Shown here: positions 1-7,969 of the stretch, piece by piece
Layout of the letters: each line of letters opens with the position of its first letter
Position numbering within the stretch: the stretch's first letter is position 1
Assembly: GCF_023656545.1 (NCBI RefSeq)
Contig: NZ_JAMOKF010000008.1
Coordinates: forward strand, 1-62,838
Source: Micromonospora phytophila
Lineage (GTDB): Bacteria; Actinomycetota; Actinomycetes; Mycobacteriales; Micromonosporaceae
Reading direction: 5' to 3'
Length of the DNA: 62,838 bases
Notes under the pieces: generated by a model
What the model was told of the DNA's origin: nothing
The model's database searches: none
What the model saw: the letters and a program-made list of their open reading frames with translations, nothing else
Made by a program: the position numbers and the translations under genes

Positions 1-277
1 GGAGCTTGGCGTCCGCGCTGGCATGCACCAGGGCCGGCGCGCGGCCCCTGCTGGTCCACGGACGTGACCAGTTGAGATGGGCGTGGAGCTCCCGCTCGAT
101 GTGATGGTCGTCGTCGCCGCCAGCTTTAACGATGAATCGTGACCCGGCGTGGGTCATCTCGAGGACAGTGGTTTCCACCAAGCCCCAGCTGTGGTCCCGC
201 TCGACGGTCGCGCCCGGAAGCCACTGGTCCACCAGTGCCCGCTGCCGCGGAGAGAGGTTTCCGAACGCAGAAGTCAC
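1..277 (-). CDS. Phosphotransferase (APH-like), N-terminal part, runs off left edge
   Basis: The reading frame from a GTG at 277 (AGGA eight bases upstream) stays open to the window edge, giving the first 92 residues or so. The segment SRFIVKAGG looks like the beta-strand and ATP-binding lysine of an aminoglycoside/homoserine-kinase-like N-lobe, and HHIERELHAH would be the following helix with its glutamate. The C-lobe, with the HxD and DxD motifs, is outside the window. The protein probably phosphorylates a small molecule, but the substrate cannot be inferred. Two other proteins of this superfamily lie at 21.0 kb and 39.1 kb. The assignment rests on the N-lobe only. Confidence 0.6.
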   Translation of the reverse strand, partial: MTSAFGNLSPRQRALVDQWLPGATVERDHSWGLVETTVLEMTHAGSRFIVKAGGDDDHHIERELHAHLNWSRPWTSRGRAPALVHASADAKL

Positions 278-411
278 AGCGGGGATCCTATGAGGCCGGA
301 CCCGTCGAACAGTAGGTGGCGACCGCGCCGGCCGTCCGCTATGCCGCAAACCGCGCGTCACGCACGGTAAGCAGTCGCGTCCGCTGTCTCGGGCGGTGGT
401 CGCTGGTCGCC

Positions 412-446
412 GGTTGCTGGTTGCTGGTTGCTGGTTGCTGGTTGCT
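412..446 (+). repeat. Tandem heptamer GGTTGCT x5
   Basis: Five perfect head-to-tail copies of GGTTGCT, preceded by imperfect copies (GGTCGCT, GGTCGCC). The unit length is not a multiple of three, and no supported gene covers it. Confidence 0.85.
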
Positions 447-695
447 CGAGTGTCAGCAGCGGTGGCGTGGTGGCGATCGGAGGGGTCAACACCAAGACCG
501 GTTGGGAAAGCGTCAGATGCCCAGGCGTGTCGGCTTCCCACTGCTTAGGTGTGCGAGTGGAGATCGCATACGCCCTGATGCACAGCCCGTTGGAGGGAAA
601 CGGGCCGCTCGGCGGACGTGACTCGGCCGACCGCAGCCCATGGTGTTCAGTGCCCAAGAAGCCGGAATCACGCGGGCGGCCTTCGATCGGATGTC

Positions 696-750
696 GGATC
701 TGCCGCTGACAGCGCGTCCGAGACGACCGGATCTGGCCGATGACAGTGCG
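696..750 (+). repeat. Dispersed intergenic repeat, copy 1 (two half-units)
   Basis: First core GATCTGCCGCTGACAGCGCG, an 11-base spacer, then a second half-unit GATCTGGCCGATGACAGTGCG. It aligns over the whole 55 bases, spacer included, with copy 8 at 17725. Confidence 0.8.
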
Positions 751-807
751 CTTCCCGATTGCCGTGTATGGCTCGGAGTGAGCGCGGGAAAGCTTTGCCC
801 AACGCGT

Positions 808-1374
808 TCAGCGCTCGGTCAGCGCATTCACGGCTTCCTTGGGCAGTTGCCGATCGCTGTAGAGCAGCCGGACGGCCGAGGCGTCGGGGTTTCCCGCGTC
901 CGCGCCGCGCCAGGCCAGCTTGAGCCCGGTACGCTCGACAGCCCGCCGAGACCGTTCGTTGCTCTCCAGCACGTAAGCGGTCATCGGCAGGTCGGGGCGC
1001 AGATTTCGCGCTGCGGTAGTCGCTGCCGTGCTGATCTCTTGCGCGTAGCCCTGTCCCCAGAACTGGGGAAGAAGGCGGAAGCCGAGATTCCACGCGACGC
1101 CGTAGCGGACGAAGCAGCCCCCTATGCCGACGAAGATGTTGTCCGCGCTGTAAGCGGTCCACATTCCCAGGCCATCACGACGCCACGCCGCACACCAGTT
1201 GTCGACCATCTTGTCGGTCTGTTCGATCGCGTCGTGGCGAGTCAAAGGGTCGGGCCCCCACACTCGTGGGTCGGCGTACAGCGCGAACAGCTCCGGTAGG
1301 TCCGTTCGGCTCGGCTTCCGCAGGATCAAGCGGTCAGTCGCGACGGCATCCGCCGCGCCCTCGGGATCAGACAC
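808..1374 (-). CDS. GNAT family N-acetyltransferase (RimJ/RimL-like)
   Basis: About 188 residues. The opening TDRLILRKPSRTDLPELF and the following PRVWGPDPLTRHDA are typical of the RimJ/RimL branch of the acetyl-CoA-dependent GNAT superfamily. GFRLLPQFWGQGYAQE is motif A, whose Q/RxxGxG/A loop binds the pyrophosphate of acetyl-CoA, and ESNERSRRAVERTGLKLAW is the C-terminal motif B. The start is uncertain: GTG at 1374 is chosen, TTG at 1392 is possible. It lies 95 bases downstream of another GNAT gene on the same strand, so the pair may be co-transcribed. The acceptor is unknown, perhaps a protein N-terminus or a small amine. Confidence 0.85.
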   Translation of the reverse strand: MSDPEGAADAVATDRLILRKPSRTDLPELFALYADPRVWGPDPLTRHDAIEQTDKMVDNWCAAWRRDGLGMWTAYSADNIFVGIGGCFVRYGVAWNLGFRLLPQFWGQGYAQEISTAATTAARNLRPDLPMTAYVLESNERSRRAVERTGLKLAWRGADAGNPDASAVRLLYSDRQLPKEAVNALTER

Positions 1375-1469
1375 CCGCCCATCGTGGGCCAACCGAGGGG
1401 CAGTTCCAAGCCATATAGCAGGCCGCGCCCGGGCCCCGCGTCTTCAACTTCATCAGCGCGTCCCACCAC

Positions 1470-1991
1470 TCACCCGGACGTCGTAGAGCCCGCTGGGCGC
1501 CGCATCTCAAACAGGATGCTGTCGTGGCCTGCCGCGTCAGGCCGGCTTCCTACGCGAACCGCACCGACTTCCTCAAGTGCTCGCTGAGAACGGCGATTGT
1601 CTGGGCCGACAAGAAACACGACCCGCTCGACGAAGCGGAACGCGTGTCCCAGCATGAGGGCCTTGAGCTGCCCGTTCGCCTGGCCGCCCCAGTACGACCT
1701 GGCGAGGAACGTCCACCCGATCTCAACTTCGCTGCGTCGCTGATCGTAACCGTGGAATCGGGACGACCCGATGATGTCGCCCGCAGCCGACGTGACCGCC
1801 AGAGCGCTGGACGCCAGGGACCCCGCGAAGAACCGCGTGAAGACCTCGTACCGGTACCGATCCCTGGCGGGATGCTGATCCCAGATGAGAGGGTCACGAT
1901 CAACCTGATAGAGCTCATCAAAGTCCGCCGAACGTAAGGGCCTGACGCCAACGAGATCTCCACGGAGCACGGGCTGCAGATCGAACGGCAT
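1470..1991 (-). CDS. GNAT family N-acetyltransferase
   Basis: 173 residues from ATG at 1991. LRGDLVGVRPLRSADFDELY is the beta1-alpha1 start of RimJ/RimL-type GNATs. VEIGWTFLARSYWGGQANG carries the acetyl-CoA loop, with WGGQANG in place of the usual RGxGxA/G, and VERVVFLVGPDNRRSQRALE is the C-terminal region. No clear Shine-Dalgarno precedes the ATG, but TACACT lies five bases upstream, so a leaderless transcript is possible. It is followed on the same strand by a second GNAT gene. Confidence 0.85.
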   Translation of the reverse strand: MPFDLQPVLRGDLVGVRPLRSADFDELYQVDRDPLIWDQHPARDRYRYEVFTRFFAGSLASSALAVTSAAGDIIGSSRFHGYDQRRSEVEIGWTFLARSYWGGQANGQLKALMLGHAFRFVERVVFLVGPDNRRSQRALEEVGAVRVGSRPDAAGHDSILFEMRRPAGSTTSG

Positions 1992-2118
1992 GATCGAGTG
2001 TATCGCCGAATCAGGTCAGAAGACCGCCCGTGGGAAGGGCAGCCTCTCCCCGCCGGAGGAGTCGCGCCCACCGTCGGAGCATCACCTCATACGCTTCTCA
2101 AACGCGCTCCGAGGGATC

Positions 2119-2202
2119 GTCCGGATCTGCCGCTGACCGGGCGTCACGTTGCGTCACGAATTCGCGGTGGCGCTCGACGCGCGGTCGTGCCGAGAAGAGT
2201 GC
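2119..2202 (+). repeat. Dispersed intergenic repeat, copy 2
   Basis: Core GGATCTGCCGCTGACCGGGCG at 2122, and a second half-unit with GCGCGGTCGTGCCGA and AGAGTGCA ending near 2202. The whole stretch aligns with copy 17 at 31377; its GCCGAGAAGAGTGCA tail recurs at 47551. Confidence 0.75.
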
Positions 2203-2245
2203 ATCCCACCTCGAGGCGTTGCCACCGTTCCGGTACCCCTGGGGG

Positions 2246-2701
2246 TCACTCTTCAGCGTTCAAAGACGGACGGGCCGACTGTGCCGAGCGGTATGCGCGT
2301 GCGACCGTGGACGAAGTGGCGGCCAGCTGCGGACGGGACGGCAACCAGACGGTCTGAATGCCGAGTTGCTCGTTCATCGCAGCGAGCTGGTACTCGTGGC
2401 GAAGGTCCGCGGCCGTACGTAGGCCGCGGACGATGACCGTGGCGCCGCGGCGCAGGCAGTAGGCGGTGGTCAGGCCGGTCCAGGTGTCCACCTCGACATT
2501 GCCCCAGGCTGTCGGCATGGCGTCGCGCACGCGTACGGCCCTGGTCGTGGCCTCGGCGGTTGGTCGCTTGTCGGCGTTCACCGCCAGCAACACGATGATC
2601 TGGTCGAACATCACCCGGGCACGGGCCACCAGGTCGCGGTGCCCCGGGGTGAGCGGATCGAACGTACCGGGATAGACCGCCAACGAACCGTGTACCGACA
2701 C
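2246..2701 (-). CDS. CoaD-like phosphopantetheine adenylyltransferase paralogue
   Basis: About 151 residues of the HIGH-motif nucleotidyltransferase family. LAVYPGTFDPLTPGHRDLV holds the (T/S)xGH motif (TPGH) that binds ATP, VIVRGLRTAADLRHEYQLA matches the conserved CoaD RGLR..D..E.Q segment, and ATSSTVAR is the late ISSS-type loop. CoaD transfers AMP from ATP to 4'-phosphopantetheine in coenzyme A synthesis. This copy differs from housekeeping CoaD around the substrate loop, and single-copy coaD normally lies among DNA-repair and rpmF genes rather than here, so it is probably an accessory paralogue. GTG at 2701 is chosen because it gives the family's usual length; the frame is open to 2770. 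Confidence 0.75.
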   Translation of the reverse strand: MSVHGSLAVYPGTFDPLTPGHRDLVARARVMFDQIIVLLAVNADKRPTAEATTRAVRVRDAMPTAWGNVEVDTWTGLTTAYCLRRGATVIVRGLRTAADLRHEYQLAAMNEQLGIQTVWLPSRPQLAATSSTVARAYRSAQSARPSLNAEE

Positions 2702-2817
2702 CACTCCACGATCCGACGTAGCCGTCACCGCGACTCCAACCACATGGCCACGATCATCCCAGCCGTACATGTGCCGACCCGACTTTGGGCCTTGTCGTCA
2801 CCGCCGACCACCGCCGA

Positions 2818-2901
2818 CATCCTGATCTGCCGCGATCCGCGCTATGCAGTTGCGGCATGTCGGCGTCGTCAGCGCGTGGACGTGCCGCCGACCGTGCGCG
2901 C
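2818..2901 (+). repeat. Dispersed intergenic repeat, copy 3 (long structured form)
   Basis: Core CATCCTGATCTGCCGCGATC, then a predicted stem TGCCGC (2828-2833) with GCGGCA (2852-2857). A second hairpin follows: GTCGGCG (2859-2865) pairs with CGCCGAC (2886-2892), and CGTC (2867-2870) with GACG (2879-2882). Copy 7 has the same architecture with different bases. Confidence 0.85.
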
Positions 2902-3072
2902 GACTCGGCGGACAGGGTCACGCGTCGTAGCGGACCCTGCCAGACGTAAACGGTCCCAACAGGTCAAAGAGCGCGTTGTCGATGCGGTGAACCCTGTCCG
3001 GACGCCATCGTGCTGTCCTCGTCCCGGCAATCGGGGGACGTGGACCGAGTTCGGCAGCTGAGGATGGAGCGG

Positions 3073-3098
3073 CCGGGCCCGCCGGTTCGCGGGCCCGG
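3073..3098 (-). terminator. Hairpin terminator of the hemerythrin gene
   Basis: Perfect 10-bp stem CCGGGCCCGC / GCGGGCCCGG with a six-base loop, just past the minus-strand stop at 3104. There is no U-tract, as is common in high-GC actinobacteria. Confidence 0.65.
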
Positions 3099-3103
3099 GT
3101 TGC

Positions 3104-3574
3104 TCACAGCGGTCCCAGGACCTCCTCGGGTGGCGCATCCAGCGAGAGCGTCTCGAGCACAGTGAGCAGTTGACGCTCCTCGTACCGGAAATGGCTCTCC
3201 ATAATGGCTGCGACGCCCTCGAGGTGACGATCCAACTCGGCGACCGGTGCGGCCCGATCGGCCGCGGCCTGCAGGCCTGCGAGCAGGTGCGCGATCATCG
3301 AGTGGTCCTGGGTGAGGTAGCGGAGCACGGGCTCCAGCTCCGGGTGGACCGCCTTGATCGCCGGGAACAGGGTGTGGTCCTCGCCCCGATGGTGCCCGTC
3401 AAGGGCAGCGCAGAACCCGTGGCAGTACAGCAGCAGGTCACGAGTGGCCGCCTCGCCGGACCGGCCTTCGGCAACCGCACTGCGGGTGAGGTCGAGCGCC
3501 TCGCGCAGGCGCGCGTGCACCTGGCGAAGCTCACGGCTCCAGGCGATGAGCCTGGTCGTCTCGCGCTCAGTCAC
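3104..3574 (-). CDS. Hemerythrin HHE cation-binding domain protein
   Basis: 156 residues, helical. The metal-ligand pattern is visible: H in LLLYCHGFCAALDGHHRGED, the HxxxE-type HHRGEDHTLFPAI, then LTQDHSMIAHLL and MESHFRYEERQLL. These are the expected His/Glu/Asp ligands of a non-haem di-iron four-helix bundle. Such proteins bind O2, NO or iron, or sense redox state, in the cytoplasm. It stands alone between two dispersed-repeat copies and is followed by a hairpin terminator. The family assignment is secure; the specific role is not. Confidence 0.85.
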   Translation of the reverse strand: MTERETTRLIAWSRELRQVHARLREALDLTRSAVAEGRSGEAATRDLLLYCHGFCAALDGHHRGEDHTLFPAIKAVHPELEPVLRYLTQDHSMIAHLLAGLQAAADRAAPVAELDRHLEGVAAIMESHFRYEERQLLTVLETLSLDAPPEEVLGPL

Positions 3575-4255
3575 GCGAAGACGAAGGATGCGACGTCAAC
3601 ATCGTCGGTCTCCCTCGGTCGGGCGCCTCCATGCCTGACACCGTCTGCCACCGGCACGCGACGCTACCCGAAGCATAGTTCATCGAGATCAGCTGACGGA
3701 AAGGCGAAAGACTGCCATGGTCAGACCATGCACGCTTCTGCCGCGGATCGAGCGCGTGGGCAGCCGGTGCGCCCATCACCGTCCGTAGCCGAGCCGCGCT
3801 GGCGCGGACGTTCTGCTTTGCCGATGACCGTCCGTTCGATCAAGGCCAGTGGCGTCGTTCGCCAATGGCGAATCTGCATCAGGGGTCTGCTCAGGGCGCG
3901 AGTAGGCCGCGCAGCACCTCGCGCGACGCCATGGTGCCGATGACCTGGCTCCAGCCATGGGGCGCCTACCCACAGCGCCGACGAGAGCCCCTGCACGCCC
4001 AGCGTGGTGACCGGGGTACCGAGGTCCGAGCACCCAGGAGGTTCTCAAGGTCGATGGGCATAAGACGGGCCGCCGCCGGCTCGATGGTCGGCCCCGCTGG
4101 ATCTGGCGCGAGACGTGCACGTCGTATTCGGGCTCTTCACAACCTGGGGTGTAGTTGGGGACCGGAATGCGCCGGGGCGCCCGTCAGGGATCGGCGCCGG
4201 CTCGATGCTGGCGGCGGCGCGTGATGCCGGATGGGCCGTCGGCGATAATGTCGGC
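3575..4255. other. Gap between hemerythrin and AraC genes
   Basis: Divergent gap of 680 bases containing one dispersed-repeat copy (3727-3771). Frames on both strands between 3780 and 4120 are open but arginine-rich and carry no motif I recognise; they may be decayed coding DNA. It must include the promoters of both flanking genes. Confidence 0.4.
3727..3771 (+). repeat. Dispersed intergenic repeat, copy 4
   Basis: Core variant CATGCACGCTTCTGCCGCGG followed by ATCGAGCGCG, then a degenerate second half. It lies in a divergent gap, which argues against a terminator role. Confidence 0.7.
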
Positions 4256-5095
4256 GTGGAGTATGTGTCCAGGGTGCCCGGTCCGCCGCTGGACGGGCTG
4301 ATCGACGACCTCTACTACCTGGAGGGCGCTCCGCCGTACTCCCGGTTGATGCTGCCGGCGGCGCCCGCGCCATTGCTCATCGTCAACCTCGGGGCGCCGT
4401 TTCTCATCCGCGCAGGCACCGACGTAGACGCCGTGGAGTACGCCGACGGCTGCGCGGTCGCCACGCCCACGCGTGCGTGGGAGTTCAGCTACCCAACCCC
4501 GACCCGGTCCGTGGGCGTCCACTTCAGGCCGTGGGGCCTGGCACCGTTCCTTCCGATGCCCGCGTTCGAGTTGTCCGACCGACCTGCGACGGTGGAGCAG
4601 ATCTGGGGCCAGCCCGCTATCGCTGAATTGCGACACCGACTGACCTTGGCGGACGCACCGCACGAAATGCTGATGTTGCTCGAGGAGGAACTGGTGCGAC
4701 GGCTGCGGGTGATCGACGGTCTTGACCTGGTCCGCCAAATGAGCAGCGCCGTCGCGGCGGCAGGCGGGACAGTGCCGATCAGCGACATCGGTGTGGCGGC
4801 CCGCGCCAGCAGCACGTATTTGGCGAAGCGGTTCAAGGCCGTAGTCGGTGTCACGCCAAAACGGCTGGCTCGCAGCTACCGCTTCAGCTCCACCGTGTTG
4901 GCGCTCGACGTCGCTGCACCGATCGACTGGGGAGACGTTGCCGCTGGCGCGGGCTACTTCGACCAGGCCCACTTCGTGCGCGAGTTCCGGGAGTTCACCG
5001 GGCTCACGCCGACCCGGTACGCCGAAGTCCGGCGGCGATTCCTGCGCGATCATCCCGACCACGTCCTGGACGGCTGGCCGCTCCCGGCCGATTGA
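4256..5095 (+). CDS. AraC family transcriptional regulator
   Basis: About 279 residues from GTG at 4256 (the frame is open further upstream to 4115). The N-terminal sensing part (PPLDGLIDDLYYLEGAPPYS and VGVHFRPWGLAPFL) is the DUF6597-like cupin domain common in actinobacterial AraC proteins. The C-terminal part has two helix-turn-helix motifs: ISDIGVAARASSTYLAKRFK, and WGDVAAGAGYFDQAHFVREF with the classic FTGLTPTRYAE ending. A RibD/DHFR-like gene follows 63 bases downstream on the same strand and is probably its operon partner or target. The effector is unknown. Confidence 0.88.
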   Translation: MEYVSRVPGPPLDGLIDDLYYLEGAPPYSRLMLPAAPAPLLIVNLGAPFLIRAGTDVDAVEYADGCAVATPTRAWEFSYPTPTRSVGVHFRPWGLAPFLPMPAFELSDRPATVEQIWGQPAIAELRHRLTLADAPHEMLMLLEEELVRRLRVIDGLDLVRQMSSAVAAAGGTVPISDIGVAARASSTYLAKRFKAVVGVTPKRLARSYRFSSTVLALDVAAPIDWGDVAAGAGYFDQAHFVREFREFTGLTPTRYAEVRRRFLRDHPDHVLDGWPLPAD

Positions 5096-5158
5096 TTCCG
5101 TACAAGAGCGACAGCTCACGCCGCACAAGACTTGGGACTCCGAACAGAGGAGGAATCC

Positions 5159-5740
5159 ATGGGGAAAGTGGTCATGAACGCGTCGGTTTCGGTGGATGGT
5201 TTCATCGCGGCTGAGAACGACGATCCCGGTCCGATCTTCGAGTGGCTGGTCAGCGGTGACGTGCCGTTGGACGACAGTGGCGTTCTGAAGGTGTCGCAGG
5301 CTTCGTTCGACCACGTCCGGCCGTACTGGGACGAGGTCGGGGTGACCGTTGCCGGCCGTCACGCCTTCGACATCACCGACGGCTGGGATGGGACGCCTCC
5401 GAGTGGGATCGACCATGTGGTCGTGGTGAGTCACCGTGGTGCGCCCGAGGGCTGGGACCTCCAGGCGCCGTTCCACTTTGTCGACGGCATCGAGGCGGCC
5501 GTGGCCAAGGCGCGGGAGCTTGCGGGTGACCGCACTGTCGAGTTCGCTGCTGGCGACGTCGGCGGCCAGGCGCTCGCGGCAGGTTGGGTCGACGAGGTAC
5601 GCATGGACGTCGCACCCGTCGTGCTCGGGTCCGGTAAGCGTTACTTCGGCTCCGTCGACGCGCAGCACCTGCTGGAAGGCCCAGACGTAGTTGTTCAGGG
5701 CAACCGGGTGCTTCACCTGCGCTATCGGGTGCGCCGTTGA
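5159..5740 (+). CDS. RibD C-terminal/dihydrofolate reductase-like protein
   Basis: 193 residues from ATG at 5159, which has a strong Shine-Dalgarno (GAGGAGGA) seven bases upstream. KVVMNASVSVDGFIA is the typical first strand of the RibD_C fold, WDEVGVTVAGRHAFDITDGW is the NADPH-binding region, and VDEVRMDVAPVVLGSGKRYF is the conserved late segment. The family includes reductases acting on pyrimidines, folate-like or other small substrates; this stand-alone type (YyaP/YwjB-like) has no established substrate. It probably forms a unit with the AraC gene upstream. A related protein lies at 16.5-17.1 kb. Confidence 0.85.
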   Translation: MGKVVMNASVSVDGFIAAENDDPGPIFEWLVSGDVPLDDSGVLKVSQASFDHVRPYWDEVGVTVAGRHAFDITDGWDGTPPSGIDHVVVVSHRGAPEGWDLQAPFHFVDGIEAAVAKARELAGDRTVEFAAGDVGGQALAAGWVDEVRMDVAPVVLGSGKRYFGSVDAQHLLEGPDVVVQGNRVLHLRYRVRR

Positions 5741-7179
5741 CCGATCTGAGTGGGTACGCGAAGAAGACCGCTGCGACGGTGACAGGAGATCGGGCGTCCG
5801 GCTGCGTTTGTGCATCGCTGCCCCGGGACGGAAGTCGTGGTCTTCCAGATTGGTACACCTCGACTTGTCTGACGCTACCTTTGCCTGCCCTGACCTGACC
5901 AAGTTCTGCCGGCTCGACGAGCTCGGCTTGGCCGTCACCGGCCAACGACTCAGGCCCGACCGTGCGGTGCTGGCATGCCGGGTCGTCGAGCCGGACCCGT
6001 GGTGCCGTCGCTGTGGTTGCGAAGGCGTACCGCGCGACATCGTGACCCGGGAGCTGGCCCACGAGCCGCTGGGCTGGCGGCCGACGATGCTCGTGGTGAT
6101 CGTGCGCCGCTACCGGTGTACCGCTTGCGGTCACGTGTGGCGCCAGGACACCAGCCTCGCGGCTGAGCCGCGAGCGATGCTGTCGCGTCGCGGGCTGCGG
6201 TGGGCACTCGAGGCGATCGTGTGTCAGCACCTGACCGTCGCGAGGGTCGCCGAGGGACTCGGGGTCGCGTGGAACACCGCCAACGACGCTGTCCTGGCCG
6301 AAGGCAAGCGGGTGCTGATCAACGACGCCACCCGGTTCGACGGCGTGGCCGCGATTGGGGTCGACGAGCACGTGTGGCGCCACACCCGCCGCGGCGACAA
6401 GTACGTCACCGTGATCATCGACCTGACCGGCATCCGTGACGGCACCGGACCCGCTCGGCTGCTGGACATGGTCGAGGGCCGCTCAAAGCAGGCGTTCAAG
6501 TCCTGGCTCGCCGACCGTGACCAGACGTGGCGCGACGGGGTGGAGGTGGTGGCGATGGACGGGTTCACCGGCTTCAAGACCGCCACCGCCGAGGAACTCC
6601 CCGACGCGGTTGCGGTGATGGATCCCTTCCACGTGGTCCGCTTGGCCGGCGACGCCCTCGACCGGTGTCGCCGCCGGGTCCAGCAGGCCATCCACGGCCA
6701 CCGCGGGATGAAGAATGACCCGCTCTACTCCGCCCGCCGGACCCTGCACACCGACGCCGACCTGCTCACCGACAAGCAGACCGACCGGCTCGCCGCCCTG
6801 TTCGACGACGATGCCCATGTCGAGGTCGAGGCCACCTGGGGGATCTACCAGCGGATGATCGAGGCCTACCGCGAGCAGGACCGGGGTCGTGGCCGCGAGC
6901 TGATGGTCAAGCTCATCGACTCGATCAGTCACGGTGTGCCGAAGCCCCTCACCGAGGTCATCACACTCGGTCGAACGCTGAAGAAGCGCGCGGCCGACGT
7001 GCTGGCCTACTTCGACCGACCTGGAACGTCCAACGGACCGACGGAGGCCATCAACGGCAGGCTCGAGCACCTGCGTGGCTCCGCCCTCGGCTTCCGCAAT
7101 CTCACCAACTACATCGCCCGATCCCTGCTCGAGACCGGCGGCTTCAGACCTCAACTACACCCTCATCTGTGATGAGCCC
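5741..7179 (+). mobile_element. ISL3-family insertion sequence, left end not identifiable
   Basis: The right end near 7162-7179 reads CTCATC-TGT-GATGAGCCC, so its inverted form begins GGGCTCATC, as in ISL3-family ends. No matching GGGCTCATC lies between the DHFR-like gene (stop at 5740) and the transposase. The left end is therefore deleted or highly diverged, and the left boundary given is only the limit set by the upstream gene. Downstream, the IS abuts the 3' remnant of another gene. Confidence 0.6.
5850..7172 (+). CDS. ISL3 family (IS1096-like) transposase
   Basis: About 440 residues. The N-terminal zinc finger is WCRRCGCEG...YRCTACGHVW. DDE-type catalytic segments are AAIGVDEHVW (first Asp), VEVVAMDGFTGF (second Asp) and the late GPTEAINGRLEHLRG (Glu). 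The ending GGFRPQLHP is typical of IS1096-like enzymes. The start is uncertain: TTG at 5850 is chosen, and TTG at 5808 is possible. The stop codon lies in the right inverted repeat. The frame is intact, so the protein could be active, but I could not find a matching left end. Confidence 0.85.
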   Translation: MVHLDLSDATFACPDLTKFCRLDELGLAVTGQRLRPDRAVLACRVVEPDPWCRRCGCEGVPRDIVTRELAHEPLGWRPTMLVVIVRRYRCTACGHVWRQDTSLAAEPRAMLSRRGLRWALEAIVCQHLTVARVAEGLGVAWNTANDAVLAEGKRVLINDATRFDGVAAIGVDEHVWRHTRRGDKYVTVIIDLTGIRDGTGPARLLDMVEGRSKQAFKSWLADRDQTWRDGVEVVAMDGFTGFKTATAEELPDAVAVMDPFHVVRLAGDALDRCRRRVQQAIHGHRGMKNDPLYSARRTLHTDADLLTDKQTDRLAALFDDDAHVEVEATWGIYQRMIEAYREQDRGRGRELMVKLIDSISHGVPKPLTEVITLGRTLKKRAADVLAYFDRPGTSNGPTEAINGRLEHLRGSALGFRNLTNYIARSLLETGGFRPQLHPHL

Positions 7180-7275
7180 GTATTCGACTTCCGCCTCCCC
7201 GTCGTGGTGCTCGCGGCGCTGCTGATGGTCTACGTCTTCTGGCTGGCCCGCGAGACCCGCGATAGTTCGACGTGA
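7180..7275 (+). pseudogene. 3' remnant of a membrane protein gene cut by the ISL3 element
   Basis: Immediately after the IS right end an open frame encodes about 31 residues ending at 7275. It starts FDFRLPVVVLAALLMVYVFW and ends LARETRDSST: a single hydrophobic segment followed by a charged tail, as at the C-terminus of a membrane protein. The 5' portion is not on the other side of the IS, so it was deleted. The family is not recognisable. Confidence 0.5.
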
Positions 7276-7324
7276 GCAGCGGATGAACAACTCCGGCTGG
7301 GACCTCCTGCTGGCACCCGTGCTG

Positions 7325-7969
7325 TCACCGGTTGAGGTACGCCAGGACGGCCCGGACACGGCGGTGGGAATCGTCGGCCGGTGGGAGGTCGAGTTTGGCG
7401 AGGATGTTGGTGATGTGCTTTTCCACCGACACCGGTGCCAGCACGAGTGCGGCGCAGAGGGCGGAGTTGGACAGTCCCTGTGCCATCAGGTCCAGGACTT
7501 CGCGTTCCCGGGGCGTGAGTCCGCTGATGCCGTGGTTTCGGCTGTTGCGGGCGAAGAGTTGCCGCACTACTTCGGGGTCCATCGCGGTGCCGCCGCTGGC
7601 GACCCGTTCGATCGCGTCGAGGAAGTCGTCGAGCGCGGTGACCCGGTCCTTCAACAGATAGCCGACGCCGCCTCGGCCGTCGGCGAGCAGCTCTGCGGCG
7701 TAGGCCCGCTCGACGTACTGGGAGACGATCAGCACTCGGGTGTCCGGGTCGGCGGCCCGCAGTTGCAGCGCCGCCCGGAGTCCTTCGTCCCGGAATCCCG
7801 GCGGCAGCCGGACGTCGACGATGGACAGATCAGGGCGGTGCTCGGTGACGGCGTCCAGCAGGTCGGGGCCGTTGTCCACGGCCGCGACGACGGTGTGCCC
7901 GGTGTCGGTGAGGAGCCGTACCATGCCCTCGCGTAGGAGTAGGAGGTCTTCGGCGATCACGATGCGCAT
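7325..7969 (-). CDS. LuxR/NarL-type response regulator
   Basis: 214 residues. The receiver domain (1-125) has the acidic pair in IAEDLLLL, the phosphoacceptor Asp52 in LSIVDVRLPP and the conserved lysine in GYLLKDRV. The LuxR helix-turn-helix is at about 150-214 (LTPREREVLDLMAQGLSNSA and VSVEKHITNILAKLDL). Its ATG lies 13 bases inside the sensor kinase gene, so translation is coupled. It is the last gene of a four-gene unit with an ABC transporter and probably controls that operon; a palindrome upstream of the operon (12562-12577) is a candidate site. Confidence 0.92.
   Translation of the reverse strand: MRIVIAEDLLLLREGMVRLLTDTGHTVVAAVDNGPDLLDAVTEHRPDLSIVDVRLPPGFRDEGLRAALQLRAADPDTRVLIVSQYVERAYAAELLADGRGGVGYLLKDRVTALDDFLDAIERVASGGTAMDPEVVRQLFARNSRNHGISGLTPREREVLDLMAQGLSNSALCAALVLAPVSVEKHITNILAKLDLPPADDSHRRVRAVLAYLNR

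Larger units (their letters stand above)
278..807. other. Non-coding stretch between phosphotransferase and GNAT gene
   Basis: No convincing gene is visible here. It holds a short tandem heptamer repeat (412-446) and one copy of the dispersed intergenic repeat (696-750). Open frames in this stretch have no recognisable domain and unconvincing amino-acid composition. Confidence 0.5.
2702..3103. other. Gap between CoaD-like and hemerythrin genes
   Basis: It contains the long form of the dispersed repeat (2818-2901) and a terminator hairpin (3073-3098). Nothing recognisably coding was found between about 2905 and 3070. Confidence 0.5.

Noticed and set aside
3721..4120. Overlapping minus-strand frames between hemerythrin and AraC genes
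   Set aside because: Arginine-rich, begin inside a dispersed repeat and show no recognisable domain; described only as possible decayed DNA.
4184..6040. 618-codon open frame on the minus strand opposite the AraC and DHFR-like genes
   Set aside because: Antisense shadow of two genes with clear domains; Arg/His/Pro-rich composition and no domain.
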